Positions 47,869 to 56,437 are shown, counted from the first letter of the stretch. The stretch is DNA of 64,000 bases from Amycolatopsis thermoflava N1165 (GCF_000473265.1 NZ_KI421511.1:6527909-6591908), one strand, 5' to 3'. Program-made: numbers and translations. The notes: generated from the sequence alone by a model not told the origin.

Positions 47869-48168
47869 TCAGTCGAACTCGTAGCGGAACTGCTCCTCGG
47901 TGAGGACGCGGATCTGCGCGGACGGATGTGACCCTGGCCGGTCGGGCTCGAAGACGATGTAGCTGTCGACGGGAGCATTGACCTCGCCATCGGCCGTGTA
48001 CAGCGAGAGGGCGGGATAGCCGAGAGCGTCGACCCCCGACCACGTCACTTCGCCGCCAGGCAAGCCGTTTACCCACCTGACCAGCGGTTCAAGGTTGTCC
48101 AAGGTCACCTTCCCGGCGAGGACTTTCCGAGTCCGCGACGAGTGCTCTTCCGGTTCGAACACGGGCAT
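47869..48168 (-). CDS. Hypothetical protein, 99 aa
   Basis: ATG 48168 preceded by GAGGGA. Beta-rich (GEVTWSGVDALGYPALSLYT, DSYIVFEPDRPGSHPSAQI) with an acidic C-terminal helix. It could be a small immunity- or TA-type protein; family not recognised. Confidence 0.6.
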   Translation of the reverse strand: MPVFEPEEHSSRTRKVLAGKVTLDNLEPLVRWVNGLPGGEVTWSGVDALGYPALSLYTADGEVNAPVDSYIVFEPDRPGSHPSAQIRVLTEEQFRYEFD

Positions 48169-48331
48169 TGCTCCCTCGGTTGTTGGGGGTCGCCAGCCTA
48201 AGGCAGCGTCGGCCAGCTCGATCGGTTATCGGCGGGTTGAGCTGTGGCGCCAGGACGGGCACCGCCGTCGCAGCGAGCATCACGACGTGGTCGAGTGCGG
48301 CGTCCACAGCCGCCCGGATGCGTTGCGTCAC
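48089..48331 (-). CDS. Possible small protein, 80 aa
   Basis: ATG 48331 overlaps the upstream stop by four bases, as its neighbours do. Residues 1-35 (RIRAAVDAALDHVVMLAATA) look natural; the rest is Arg-rich and overlaps the next gene by 80 bases. Coding of the 3' part is doubtful. Confidence 0.35.
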   Translation of the reverse strand: MTQRIRAAVDAALDHVVMLAATAVPVLAPQLNPPITDRAGRRCLRLATPNNRGSNARVRTGRALVADSESPRREGDLGQP

Positions 48332-48681
48332 TGCTCGCCTCGCACGGCGCGCAGGAGGTTCTTCATGATGGAGTCGCTGACGTTCGACGACCCGATCCCG
48401 TCCGCGAGGTCGGCGGCCTCCAGTAGCGCGACCGAGACGGCGAGAGCCTGTTCTGCAGGGAGATCGCTTCCCATCAGTACGTTGCCGATCTTGTAGGCGC
48501 GATCCGCGTTCGGCCGGGTCGCCCGGTCGACGTGCACCTTGGAGATGCTGTCAGCGAGCAAAGCCTTCACCTCCTCGCTGAGGTCGCCGCAGGAGCACTC
48601 GACGCGGACCGGCCGGTGCGCGTCGGCGGTGTCTTCGGTGAGTTCCGTGACGGTGATGGTGTGCGCGCCGCTGGTGGTCAT
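48328..48681 (-). CDS. Hypothetical protein, 117 aa
   Basis: ATG 48681 overlaps the upstream gene's stop and is preferred to ATG 48693. N-terminal beta part with VECSCGD, then a helical C-terminus (EQALAVSVALLEAADLADGI, SMDSIMKNLLRA-like end). No family recognised; part of the right-end leftward operon. Confidence 0.56.
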   Translation of the reverse strand: MTTSGAHTITVTELTEDTADAHRPVRVECSCGDLSEEVKALLADSISKVHVDRATRPNADRAYKIGNVLMGSDLPAEQALAVSVALLEAADLADGIGSSNVSDSIMKNLLRAVRGEQ

Positions 48682-48815
48682 CGCGTCTCGCATTCGACGA
48701 CGCTGGTGCGCAGGTGGCCGGGGATCTCGCAGCGCTCGTGATCCTCGGTCGGCATGAGCCAGGCGGCAATGACGATGGCGGCGATCGCGAGGATGGCGAC
48801 GATGGCGGCCCTCAT
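48678..48815 (-). CDS. Tiny membrane protein, 45 aa
   Basis: ATG 48815. One hydrophobic helix (AAIVAILAIAAIVIAAWLM) and a short tail with two cysteines (HERCEIPGH, VVECETR). Starts and stops coupled by overlaps on both sides. Confidence 0.58.
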   Translation of the reverse strand: MRAAIVAILAIAAIVIAAWLMPTEDHERCEIPGHLRTSVVECETR

Positions 48816-49015
48816 CGGCAGTCCCCGATGCAGCGGACTACGGACTGCTCACCCTGCGGCGTCCATACGGACCCGGCGTCGATGTTGAGCATCCAGGCGT
48901 TGTCGCCGGCCTGGATGAGGAGGCCGGTTGCGATGACGGTGAGCGGGAAGATGAGCAGCAGGACCCAGGCGCGCCACGGCGTGAAGGTGGCGGGCGGGCG
49001 TGGCGATTCGGCCAC
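48812..49015 (-). CDS. Small membrane protein at prophage right end, 67 aa
   Basis: GTG 49015. One span (WRAWVLLLIFPLTVIATGLL), then a polar C-terminus with AWMLNIDAGSVWTPQGEQSV and two cysteines (RCIGDC). It is the outermost prophage gene before the chromosomal junction. Confidence 0.6.
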   Translation of the reverse strand: MAESPRPPATFTPWRAWVLLLIFPLTVIATGLLIQAGDNAWMLNIDAGSVWTPQGEQSVVRCIGDCR

Positions 49016-49062
49016 GGATACCCCCAGCAGGTGTTGGCAGGATTTTGATAGTGCCCCAGCTT
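49016..49062. other. Prophage right attachment region (attR or attL)
   Basis: Between the last phage gene and the truncated dioxygenase coding sequence lie 47 bases with an in-frame stop TAG at 49049-49051. Dioxygenase-like codons resume by TTGACGTTCGAGGATCC (from 49,061). The recombination core must lie in or just before this stretch. The left junction is outside the window, so the exact core cannot be read. Confidence 0.6.
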
Positions 49063-49903
49063 GACGTTCGAGGATCCGGGCACCTACCACCTGTACTACG
49101 GCGACCAGTCCGGCAAGCCGGGCACGCTGATGACCTTCTTCCCGTGGCGCGACGCGCCGAGCGGGCGCCTCGGCACCGGCCAGGCCACCACCACCGCGTT
49201 CTCCGTGCCGGCCGATTCGATCGGCTGGTGGAAGGACCACCTCGCCGAGGCCGGCGTCACCACCGGCCGCATCGCCAACCGGGAGGGCGAGGACGTCCTG
49301 ACCTTCCGCGACCCGGACGGCCTCCAGCTCGCGCTCGTCGCGCACCCCCAGGGCGACCCGCGCGACCCGTGGGACAACGGGCACGTCCCGGCCGAGCACG
49401 CGATCCGCGGCCTGCACTCGGTGACCCTCTCGGTCGCCGAGGAGGACGCGACCGCCGAGATGTTCGGCGACCTTGGCCTGACCTTCAGCAGCCAGGACAG
49501 CAACCGCCTGCGCTTCACCGCCGGTGAGGGCGGGCCGGGCGCGATGGTCGACGTCCTGGTCACGCCCGACGCCCCGCGCGGGCTCGTCGCCGCGGGCACC
49601 GTGCACCACGTCGCCTGGCGCGCGCCCGACGAGGAAAGCCAGGCCGCGTGGCGGGAGGAGCTCGTCGACCGGGGCGTGAACGTCACCTCGATCCTCGACC
49701 GGCAGTACTTCCGCTCGATCTACTTCCGCGAGCCGGGCGGCACGCTGCTGGAGATCGCGACCGACCAGCCCGGGTTCGCCATCGACGAGCCGCTGCTGGA
49801 ACTCGGCCGCGCGCTGAAGCTGCCGCCGTGGCTGGAGCCGGACCGCGAGCAGATCGAGCGCGCCCTGCCGAAGCTGCACATCCCGGGCGAGAACAACCGA
49901 TGA
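49055..49903 (+). pseudogene. Truncated VOC ring-cleaving dioxygenase, MhqO-like
   Basis: The 280 or so remaining codons read FEDPGTYHLYYGDQSGKPGT, LMTFFPWRDAPSG, then a second vicinal-oxygen-chelate module (HAIRGLHSVTLSVAEEDATA, VHHVAWRAPDEES, RSIYFREPGGTLLEIATDQP). Family members have about 35-40 more residues at the N-terminus including the first metal histidine (GIHHVT), absent here. A prophage has split the gene at codon level. First possible start in frame is TTG 49061. The missing 5' part should lie left of the prophage. Such enzymes cleave catechol- or hydroquinone-type rings. Confidence 0.85.
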
Positions 49904-50502
49904 CGCTGGAGCACAAGTTCATCGAGGGCTCGCCGGACGCGCCGGTGCTGTTGCTGCTGCACGGCACCGGCGGCGGGCCGGACGACCTGGTCGGTCTCGC
50001 GCGGGAGCTGAGCCCGTCGGCCGCGCTGCTGGCCCCGGCCGGCCCGGTGTCCGAACATGGCGCGGCGCGGTGGTTCCGGCGGCTGGCGGAGGGTGTCTTC
50101 GACTACGACGACGTCCGCGCCCGAACCGACCAGCTGGCGTCGTTCGTGCTCGACGCGCGGCAGGAGTACGGACTGGACGGACGACGGCTGGTCGCGGTCG
50201 GGTTTTCCAACGGCGCCAACATCGGCGGCGCGCTCACCCTGCTGCGCCCGGACGTGGTGCGGGAGGCGGCGTTGTTCGCGTCGATGCTGCCGGTGCCGGA
50301 CCCGCCCGGGCATGACTTGAGCGCCACGCGGGTGTTCCTGTCCAATGGGGAACGCGACCCGATGGCGCCGCTGCCGTCGAACGAGCAGTTCATCCAGCTG
50401 CTGCGGGAGCGGTCGGCTTCGGTGACGGTGCACCGCCACCACGGTGGGCACCAGATCACGCTGGACGCCCTCCAGGCCGCGAAGGACTGGTTGGCTGCTT
50501 AG
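49900..50502 (+). CDS. Carboxylesterase/phospholipase-type alpha/beta hydrolase, MhqD-like
   Basis: The 200-aa enzyme has an oxyanion-type LLLLHGTGGGPDDL, nucleophile GFSNGANIGG (Ser about residue 106), Asp in NGERDPMAPL and His in HHGGHQITLDA. It overlaps the dioxygenase by four bases. The pairing of an MhqO-like dioxygenase with an MhqD-like hydrolase is a known quinone/hydroquinone detoxification unit in Bacillus. Prophage insertion has probably separated this gene from its promoter. Confidence 0.87.
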   Translation: MTLEHKFIEGSPDAPVLLLLHGTGGGPDDLVGLARELSPSAALLAPAGPVSEHGAARWFRRLAEGVFDYDDVRARTDQLASFVLDARQEYGLDGRRLVAVGFSNGANIGGALTLLRPDVVREAALFASMLPVPDPPGHDLSATRVFLSNGERDPMAPLPSNEQFIQLLRERSASVTVHRHHGGHQITLDALQAAKDWLAA

Positions 50503-50553
50503 TTTTTGTCGGTGCCTCCTGACAAGATCACGGCGACTTCGAGGAGGCACCGA

Positions 50554-50955
50554 ATGGGAACGTGGGGAACCGGTCACTTCGACAACGACGAGGCCGCCGA
50601 CTTCGCGAACGAGCTGGACGACCTGCCCGCGGGTGAGCGTGGGGCGCTGATCCGCACGACGCTGGAGGCGGCGGCGGGCAACTCCGGGTACCTGGAGGCG
50701 CCGGAGGGCATGCTCGCCGTGGCCGCGGCAGCGCTCGTGGCCTCCCAGCTTCCTGGCGGCGATCCGGTGGACGAAAGTTACGGGCCGGAGGAGCCGATCC
50801 CGGTGCTGCCCGCGGAGCTGAGAGCGCTGGCGGTGCGCGCGATCGACCGTGTGCTCGCGGAGAAGTCCGAACTGGACGAACTCTGGGAGGAGCCGGACCG
50901 CCCGTCGTGGCTGGCGGAGCTCGACCGGCTGCGGGAGGTGCTGGCGACAGCCTGA
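50554..50955 (+). CDS. DUF4259 protein
   Basis: ATG 50554 has GAGGAGG upstream. The 133-aa product begins MGTWGTGHFDNDEAADFANE, the hallmark of DUF4259, and ends in a helical, acidic tail. Widespread in actinomycetes and unassigned. Lone chromosomal gene. Confidence 0.85.
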   Translation: MGTWGTGHFDNDEAADFANELDDLPAGERGALIRTTLEAAAGNSGYLEAPEGMLAVAAAALVASQLPGGDPVDESYGPEEPIPVLPAELRALAVRAIDRVLAEKSELDELWEEPDRPSWLAELDRLREVLATA

Positions 50956-51137
50956 CGCCCCCGACGTGAGCTGAACCGGGCGGCGGCTGCCGTGGTGGCG
51001 GTCGGCTGCCGCTGCGGGGTGCCGGGCCGGTGCCGGGCGCGAGCTGATCCCGCGCAGCGGAAGCCCCGGCCGAGCCCGGCCACCGGAAATCCGCGCCGCG
51101 GTACGGTGCCTGTCCTGCCGGTACCAGGAGTCCCAGG
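50956..51137. other. Intergenic region without features
   Basis: GC-rich spacer of 182 bases between converging genes. I see no gene and no clear terminator stem. Confidence 0.5.
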
Positions 51138-51878
51138 TCAGAACTCCGTCGGCCGCAGCAGTGCGTCCGACCCACCGTCGATCATCAGCTGCGCGCCGTG
51201 GATGTAACCGGCGTCCGGGCCGAGCAGGTAGCGGATCAGCGAGGCGATCTCCTCGGGCCGCCCCCGGCGTGGGATCGGCGCCTGGTAGTTCCGGATCGCG
51301 TCGCCGAAGCGGGACGCCAGGCCGGCCTGCAGCAGCGGCGTGTCGACGGCCCCGGGCGCCACCGTGTTCAGCCGCACGCCCGCCGCGCCCCACTGCGAAA
51401 CCCGTTGCCGCACCGCGACGGTGAGCGCGTTCTTCGACCACGAGTACGCCAGGTGCCCCGCGTACTCACCGGCCTCCGCCAGCGCGGCCGCCTCCTCGCC
51501 GCGCGCGATCGGGTTGTCCGCCCACTTCACCATCGTCGAGGCCGACGACGACACGGCCACCGCCGCCCCGCGCAGCGCCGGGAACAGTCCGTCCAGCACC
51601 TCGACCGCGCCCCGGTAGTTGACCTCGACGATCTGCATCGGATCCGGCACGTGCGGCCCGAGTCCGGCGCACACCACCAGCCCGGCCAAAACAGGCGCCA
51701 CTCCGAGCACCCCGTCGACCGCCGCCCGACGGCCGTCCGGAGTGGACAGATCCGCGCACACCTCCGCGTCCCGCAGGTCGACGCCGACCACCTCGTGCCC
51801 GTCCGCCCGCAACGCCGCCACCACAGCCGCCCCGATCCCCGAGGCGGATCCGGTCACGGCGATCACGTCAGCACACAT
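51138..51878 (-). CDS. Short-chain dehydrogenase/reductase
   Basis: ATG 51878 (earlier ATG 51926 gives an untypical leader). The 246-aa enzyme has the cofactor motif TGSASGIGAA (residues about 8-17), the VSSSAS segment with catalytic Ser, YSWSK (Tyr and Lys, about 145-149), and a PGAVDTPLL tail. It ends in the typical MIDGGSDALL. NAD(P)-dependent alcohol/ketone redox; resembles 3-alpha-hydroxysteroid dehydrogenase-type SDRs. Overlaps the OYE-like gene start by 16 bases. Confidence 0.88.
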   Translation of the reverse strand: MCADVIAVTGSASGIGAAVVAALRADGHEVVGVDLRDAEVCADLSTPDGRRAAVDGVLGVAPVLAGLVVCAGLGPHVPDPMQIVEVNYRGAVEVLDGLFPALRGAAVAVSSSASTMVKWADNPIARGEEAAALAEAGEYAGHLAYSWSKNALTVAVRQRVSQWGAAGVRLNTVAPGAVDTPLLQAGLASRFGDAIRNYQAPIPRRGRPEEIASLIRYLLGPDAGYIHGAQLMIDGGSDALLRPTEF

Positions 51879-53014
51879 CGCGTCCCCCGGTAGATCGTCG
51901 GCATGCAGCGGTTGCAGTGCACGCACAGCGAACGCGCCCCGGCCCGCAACCGCAGCGGCAGGTCCGGCTCACGCAGCAACGCCCGCGCCATCGCCACGAA
52001 CTGGAACCCTTCGGCCATCGCCCGCTCCATCGTCTCCAGCCGCGTGATCCCGCCCAGCAGGATCAACGGCAGCTCCACCGCCGCGCGGAACTGGCGCGCC
52101 CGGTCCAGCAGGTAGGCCTCCTGGAACGGGTAGCTCTTCAGGAACGCCCCGCCCACCGCCCGGATGCCGGCACGCAGGGGCTGCGGGAACGCGGCCGCGA
52201 ACTCCCGCACCGGCGCGTCCCCGGTGAACAGGTACATCGGGTTCAGCAGCGAACTGCCCGCGGTCAGCTCCAGCGCGTCGACGGTCCCGTCCGCTTCCAG
52301 CCACCGCGCGACCTGCACGCTCTCGTCCAGCCAGAACCCGCCCAGCACACCGTCGTCCATGTTCAGCTTCGCCGTCACGGCGATGCGCGACCCGACCTCG
52401 TCCCGCACCGCCCGCGCGACCTCCAGCGCCAGCCGCGCCCGGTTGGCCAGCGACCCGCCGTAGGAGTCGCGGCGCCGGTTCAACCGCGGGCTGAGGAACG
52501 AGCTCACCAGGTAGTTGTGTCCGAAGTGGATTTCCACGGCGTCGAACCCGGCTTCGACCGCGAACCGTGCGGCTGACGCGTGCGCGCGCACGACGCGAGC
52601 CAGATCGTCCACAGTGGCCGCTCGCGTCATCCGCATCCCCAGCGGGTTGGGGAACCGGCCGGGCGCCAGCGCCGGCAGCCGGTTCGACGCCGCGTTCGCG
52701 ACCGGCCCCGCGTGCCCGATCTGCGCACTCACCGCCGCACCCTCGGCGTGCACGGCGTCGGTGAGCCGCCGCAGCCCGGGCAGCGCCTCCTCGCGCATCC
52801 AGATCTGGTGCCGGTCGGTGCGCCCCTCCGGCGACACCGCGCAATAGGCCACCGTCGTCATCCCCACCCCGCCGCGCGCCGGCCGCCGGTGGAACTCGAT
52901 CAGCCGGTCGGTGACCAGGGCGTCCGGGGTCGCGCCCTCGAACGTGGCCGCCTTGATGATCCGGTTGCGCAGCTCGACCGGCCCCAGCCGCGCGGGCGCG
53001 AAGACGTCGGTCAT
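51863..53014 (-). CDS. NADH:flavin oxidoreductase, Old Yellow Enzyme family
   Basis: The 383-aa enzyme has FMN-barrel motifs: LGPVELRNRIIKAATFEG near the start, AVSAQIGHAGPVAN, HFGHNYLVSSFLSPRLNRR with YGGSLANRARL, and LILLGGITRLETMERAMAEG then FQFVAMARALLREPDLP. The C-terminus has CVHCNRCMPTIYRGTRCV. It likely reduces activated alkenes or related quinones with NAD(P)H. It forms an operon with the SDR and TetR genes. Confidence 0.9.
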   Translation of the reverse strand: MTDVFAPARLGPVELRNRIIKAATFEGATPDALVTDRLIEFHRRPARGGVGMTTVAYCAVSPEGRTDRHQIWMREEALPGLRRLTDAVHAEGAAVSAQIGHAGPVANAASNRLPALAPGRFPNPLGMRMTRAATVDDLARVVRAHASAARFAVEAGFDAVEIHFGHNYLVSSFLSPRLNRRRDSYGGSLANRARLALEVARAVRDEVGSRIAVTAKLNMDDGVLGGFWLDESVQVARWLEADGTVDALELTAGSSLLNPMYLFTGDAPVREFAAAFPQPLRAGIRAVGGAFLKSYPFQEAYLLDRARQFRAAVELPLILLGGITRLETMERAMAEGFQFVAMARALLREPDLPLRLRAGARSLCVHCNRCMPTIYRGTRCVLT

Positions 53015-53583
53015 GACCCCGCCAATCCCGCCGCGACGAACGCCCGCAGCGTGTCCACCGGCACCTCGCCGGGCATCCCGTCGGCGAAGAACTGCAGCAC
53101 CAGGCCGAACGCGAGCAGCCACCGCTGCGCCGCGTCCGCCTTCGCCAGCTCCGGGCGCGCGTCCCGGAGCAGCTCGATCCACGGGCCGAGCCCGAACCAC
53201 CGCGACGTCCACGCCGGCTCCCGCCTGCCCAGCACGAACCGCGCCAGCAGCCGCAGCCGGAGCGCCCCGACCGGGTCCGCGGCCAGCTCGGCCAGCGGGG
53301 TGACGACCAGGTCCACCAGCTCGGGCACCGTCGGCGTCCAGCCGCCGCGCCGCCGCTGCGTGACCTCGTCCAGCCTGCGCTGCCACACCGGCGCGAGCCG
53401 GGCCTCCAGCAGCGCGGCGATGAGCGCGTCCTTCGACCCGAAGTGGTAGTGCACCGCGGCCGGGTTCATGCCGGCGGCGCTGTTGATCGCCCGCACGGAC
53501 ACCGCGTCGTAGCCGGATTCGAGCAGCAGCCGTTCGGCGACGGTCAGCAGTCGCTCGCGGGTGGAAGCGTCGGTGCTCGGCAC
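53011..53583 (-). CDS. TetR-family regulator
   Basis: The 190-aa product has an N-terminal TetR HTH (RERLLTVAERLLLESGYDAV, SVRAINSAAGMNPAAVHYHF, GSKDALIAALLEA) and a helical ligand domain. It overlaps the oxidoreductase gene by four bases. The divergent palindrome at 53,615 is the probable operator for its own operon and the methyltransferase. Confidence 0.92.
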   Translation of the reverse strand: MPSTDASTRERLLTVAERLLLESGYDAVSVRAINSAAGMNPAAVHYHFGSKDALIAALLEARLAPVWQRRLDEVTQRRRGGWTPTVPELVDLVVTPLAELAADPVGALRLRLLARFVLGRREPAWTSRWFGLGPWIELLRDARPELAKADAAQRWLLAFGLVLQFFADGMPGEVPVDTLRAFVAAGLAGS

Positions 53584-53614
53584 CCGTCAAGGGAAGCACG
53601 GATCCATCACCGAA

Positions 53615-53629
53615 TCAATCACTGATTGA
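53615..53629. promoter_or_regulatory. TetR-type palindromic operator
   Basis: TCAATCA-C-TGATTGA is a perfect 15-bp palindrome centred between the divergent tetR-like gene (start 53,583) and the methyltransferase (start 53,646). Ideal for a TetR dimer. Confidence 0.82.
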
Positions 53630-53645
53630 CCGGCACAATGAGGGC

Positions 53646-54461
53646 ATGGCCGACGCGTTGCGCAGGTGGTCCGAGCAGCTGGCGGACTGGGCGATCCCCG
53701 AGTACATCCTGGCCGCGGCGCCCGAGTCGCCGTGGGTGGTGCCGAAGCAGGTGTTCGCCCGCCGCGCGGACCGCCAGCTGGCAGCGCCCGCGACACCGAC
53801 CCACCAGGCCGTGCTGGACGCGTTGCCGGGCACCGTGCTGGACGTCGGCGCGGGCGCCGGGGCCGCGAGCCTGCCGTGCGCGCGGTCCATCACGCGGGTC
53901 ACCGCCGTCGACACCAGCGCCGGGCTGCTCGCGGAGTTCCAGCGACGGGCCGAGGCGCTGTCGCTGCCGCACCACACGGTCGAGGGTCGGTGGCCGGACG
54001 TCGACGTCGAGCCCGCCGACGTGGTGGTCTGCGCGCACGTCCTCTACAACGCCCCCGACCTCGCGCCGTTCGCCGACGCGCTGACCGCCCACGCGCGCAG
54101 GAAGGTCGTCGTCGAACTGGCCGAGGCCCACCCGCTGACCACCCTCAACCCACTGTGGCGGCACTTCCACGGCATCGAGCGCCCGGACGGTCCGACGGCC
54201 GACGACGCCGTCGACGCGCTGCGGGAACTCGGCCTGGAGCCCGCGGTCGTGCGCTGGCACAAGCCGGCCAGGCCGGAGTACGCCCGCTTCGATGAGCTGG
54301 TCGACGTCACCCGGCGACGGCTCTGCCTGCCCGCGGACCGGGCCGGTGAGGTCGCCGAGGCGCTGCGTGGTCTCGGTGTCGACGAGCGGACGCCGCCCGA
54401 CCTGGGCTCCTCGGGTCGCGATGTGGTCACGCTCAGCTGGCCGGTTAGCCGGTCCGTGTGA
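53646..54461 (+). CDS. SAM-dependent methyltransferase, Rsm22-like
   Basis: The 271-aa product has a class I methyltransferase core: LDVGAGAGAASLPCARSI (residues about 66-83), an acidic VTAVDTSAGLL loop and a VVCAHVLYNAPDL motif IV region. The N-terminal WSEQLADWAIPEYILAAAPE fits the small rRNA methyltransferase Rsm22/RsmB-related type. Substrate not known; shares an operator with the TetR operon. Confidence 0.8.
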   Translation: MADALRRWSEQLADWAIPEYILAAAPESPWVVPKQVFARRADRQLAAPATPTHQAVLDALPGTVLDVGAGAGAASLPCARSITRVTAVDTSAGLLAEFQRRAEALSLPHHTVEGRWPDVDVEPADVVVCAHVLYNAPDLAPFADALTAHARRKVVVELAEAHPLTTLNPLWRHFHGIERPDGPTADDAVDALRELGLEPAVVRWHKPARPEYARFDELVDVTRRRLCLPADRAGEVAEALRGLGVDERTPPDLGSSGRDVVTLSWPVSRSV

Positions 54462-54503
54462 TTTCGACCTGCGCGAATCCACCCACCCGCGCACAATCGG
54501 CGT

Positions 54504-54848
54504 ATGACTCACGCGCAGGGGGACGAGCCGGCCACCGGCACCCCACCCCAGCCGCCCGTGACGGAACCCGCGCCCGCGAAGCCGGTCAAGATCAAACGGA
54601 CCAGGGTGAGCGGGACCTGGGTCGCGATCATCGTCGCCCTGATCATCCTGGTCTTCCTGCTGATCTTCATCCTGCAGAACCTGGACTCGACGACGGTGGC
54701 CTTCCTCGGGATGGAGGGCAGTCTGCCGCTGGCCGTGGCCATGCTGTTCTCCGCGATCGCCGGCGCCGTCCTGGTCGCCCTGGTCGGCGGCGCGCGCATC
54801 TTCCAGTTGCGCAAGGCGACCCGGAAGGCGAACAAGGCACTCCGCTGA
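54504..54848 (+). CDS. LapA-like membrane protein (DUF1049)
   Basis: The 114-aa product has a polar, Pro-rich N-terminus, one span (WVAIIVALIILVFLLIFILQ, about residues 39-58), the typical NLDSTTVAFLGMEGSLPLAV connector and a second span (AMLFSAIAGAVLVALVGGAR), then a basic tail. These proteins organise envelope lipopolysaccharide or membrane assembly; role in actinomycetes uncertain. Confidence 0.87.
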   Translation: MTHAQGDEPATGTPPQPPVTEPAPAKPVKIKRTRVSGTWVAIIVALIILVFLLIFILQNLDSTTVAFLGMEGSLPLAVAMLFSAIAGAVLVALVGGARIFQLRKATRKANKALR

Positions 54849-54878
54849 CCCGGCCGTAACATCATCCTGGGAAACGGG

Positions 54879-55658
54879 GTGATGTGGTTGACCAGCGAGA
54901 ACCTGCCGAGTTCGCCGGAGGGCGGCGACGAGAACCTGCTGCGCCGAGCGGGCCGGTTCGCCGGGTGGGCCGCACGCACCGGGTTCACGATCGGCAAGCG
55001 GCTGCCGCTGCCGGGCCTCGAACTGGCCGGTGAGGGGCTGCGGCAGGTCGAGCGGCAGGTCCTGACCGGGCTGCGCCGCCGCCTCGACGAGGTCGACGAC
55101 CCGTACGTGGTCGCGCTCAGCGCGGCCGGCGCCGAGCACGCCCCGAACGGCACTGGCGAGCTGGTTCCCGCGCGCGAGCCGCTGCGCGCCGCGATGAAGG
55201 AGCTGCTCGACCGGTCCGTCGGCTTCGGCCGCGAGCAGGCCCGCGAGTACCTCTACGCCACCGTGCTGCGCCAGCTCACCCCCGACGAGGCCCGCATCAT
55301 CGCCACGCTCGCCACCGGCGCGGCCTTCCCTGTGATCGACGTCACTGAGCGCGGGTTCGGCGGCGGCCGCACGATCTTGCGCAACGCCTCCACCGTCGGC
55401 AAGGCGGCCGGCGTGACGCTGGCGGACGAGGTGCCCGGCTACCTGACGCGGCTGGCCGGGTTCGGCCTGGTCGAGCTGGACGACGAGTCCGCCGAGCTGG
55501 AGTCGCAGTACGAGATCCTGGCGACCGAGGACCTGGTCCGGTCGGCCGCGAAATCCGCGCGCCGGGCGCGGCTGGTGCGCCGGACCGTGCGCCTGTCGCG
55601 CTTCGGTGTCCGGTTCTGGGCGGCGTGCGATCCCGGCGAGTGGACTCGCGTCCTGTGA
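54879..55658 (+). CDS. DUF4393/Abi-alpha-like protein
   Basis: GTG 54879 with ATG 54882 as alternative; GGGG upstream is modest. The 259-aa product has a helical core with MKELLDRSVGFGREQAREYL, TPDEARIIATLATGAAFPVI and YLTRLAGFGLVELDDESAEL, the pattern of DUF4393, which includes the Lactococcus abortive-infection protein Abi-alpha. Family membership is judged by pattern; a defence role is inference. Confidence 0.6.
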   Translation: MMWLTSENLPSSPEGGDENLLRRAGRFAGWAARTGFTIGKRLPLPGLELAGEGLRQVERQVLTGLRRRLDEVDDPYVVALSAAGAEHAPNGTGELVPAREPLRAAMKELLDRSVGFGREQAREYLYATVLRQLTPDEARIIATLATGAAFPVIDVTERGFGGGRTILRNASTVGKAAGVTLADEVPGYLTRLAGFGLVELDDESAELESQYEILATEDLVRSAAKSARRARLVRRTVRLSRFGVRFWAACDPGEWTRVL

Positions 55659-55868
55659 GCGCTGCCACTACCGTGTAACGCGCAGCGCCGGACGAGCGCT
55701 CTACGTGATAAGGCCTCACCCAGGTAAGGGGCCATAGCACACCTGGGCTCCGCAGCGCCAGCTTTCTGTTGTCATTCTCACGTGTGTTTCGTCGTTGTTG
55801 CAGGTAGCCAGGCTGTGCGCACGACGATGCGCTGAACGACCGAAACAACTCTGTTAGGTTGTTTTGAC
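55659..55868. promoter_or_regulatory. Intergenic region with ectoine promoter
   Basis: A 210-base gene-free stretch, locally AT-richer, upstream of ectA. It contains GGCCTCACCC...GGGGCC as an imperfect dyad around 55,710 and TTAGGTTG near the start. The osmotic promoter must lie here; no exact boxes can be assigned. Confidence 0.45.
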
Positions 55869-56369
55869 ATGTCCGGAAAGCACTTGATCGAAAATCCGAC
55901 CAAGGCCGACGGGGCTGCGCTTTGGCGAATCGCACGCGATTCGCAGAAGCTCGATCTCAACTCGCCTTATGCATATCTGTTGTGGTGCCGCGATTTCGCC
56001 GACACCTCGGTGGTGGCGCGGGTGGACGGTGACGCGGTCGGATTCGTGATCGCTTATCGCCGTCCTTCGGCGCCGGACACCGCGCTCGTCTGGCAGGTCG
56101 CCGTCGACGCGTCGCAACGTGGGCAGGGGCTGGCCGGAGCCCTGCTCGACAACCTGTTCACGCGGTTGGTGGCCGACGGGGTGCGTCACCTGGAGACCAC
56201 CATCACGCCCGACAACAAAGCGTCCATCCGCCTGTTCACCTCCTTCGCGGAACGGTGGGGAGCGGAGCTGGAGCGCGCTGAGCTGTTCGGCTCGGCCGAC
56301 TTTCCGGACGATGGCACGCGGCACGAGCCGGAAGACCTTTACCGAATCGGGCCGCTGCTCCCGAGATAA
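55869..56369 (+). CDS. ectA: L-2,4-diaminobutyrate acetyltransferase EctA
   Basis: The 166-aa GNAT enzyme acetylates diaminobutyrate, the second step of ectoine synthesis. It has the [19 protein letters not shown] segment, [20 protein letters not shown] with the acetyl-CoA loop Q/RGQGLA, and [14 protein letters not shown]. First gene of ectABCD, 68 bases before ectB. Confidence 0.96.
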   Translation: MSGKHLIENPTKADGAALWRIARDSQKLDLNSPYAYLLWCRDFADTSVVARVDGDAVGFVIAYRRPSAPDTALVWQVAVDASQRGQGLAGALLDNLFTRLVADGVRHLETTITPDNKASIRLFTSFAERWGAELERAELFGSADFPDDGTRHEPEDLYRIGPLLPR

Positions 56370-56437
56370 CGGCGGAAATGGGCGAGGACGCCCGTGCGAT
56401 TAGCTGTCGACAAGCACCAGTGAGGGGAAAACCCAAA

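Larger units (their letters stand above)
1..49055. mobile_element. Siphovirus-type prophage, left end outside window
   Basis: A continuous phage gene complement runs from the window start to about 49,055: recombination, replication, terminase, portal, protease, capsid, tail, tape measure and lysis genes, in the usual order of HK97-like siphoviruses. The right boundary is inferred because the next gene (VOC dioxygenase) lacks its N-terminal part and begins abruptly just past the last phage-type gene. The left boundary and the integrase are not in the window. All morphogenesis genes look intact, so the element may be inducible. The leftward 41-46 kb block carries conjugation-type genes (TraB-like, DUF2637), so this may be a phage/conjugative-element hybrid or two elements side by side. 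Confidence 0.9.

Noticed and set aside
1..49055. Integrase and CI-type repressor
   Set aside because: No tyrosine or serine recombinase motif seen in any window gene; these genes are presumably left of the window.
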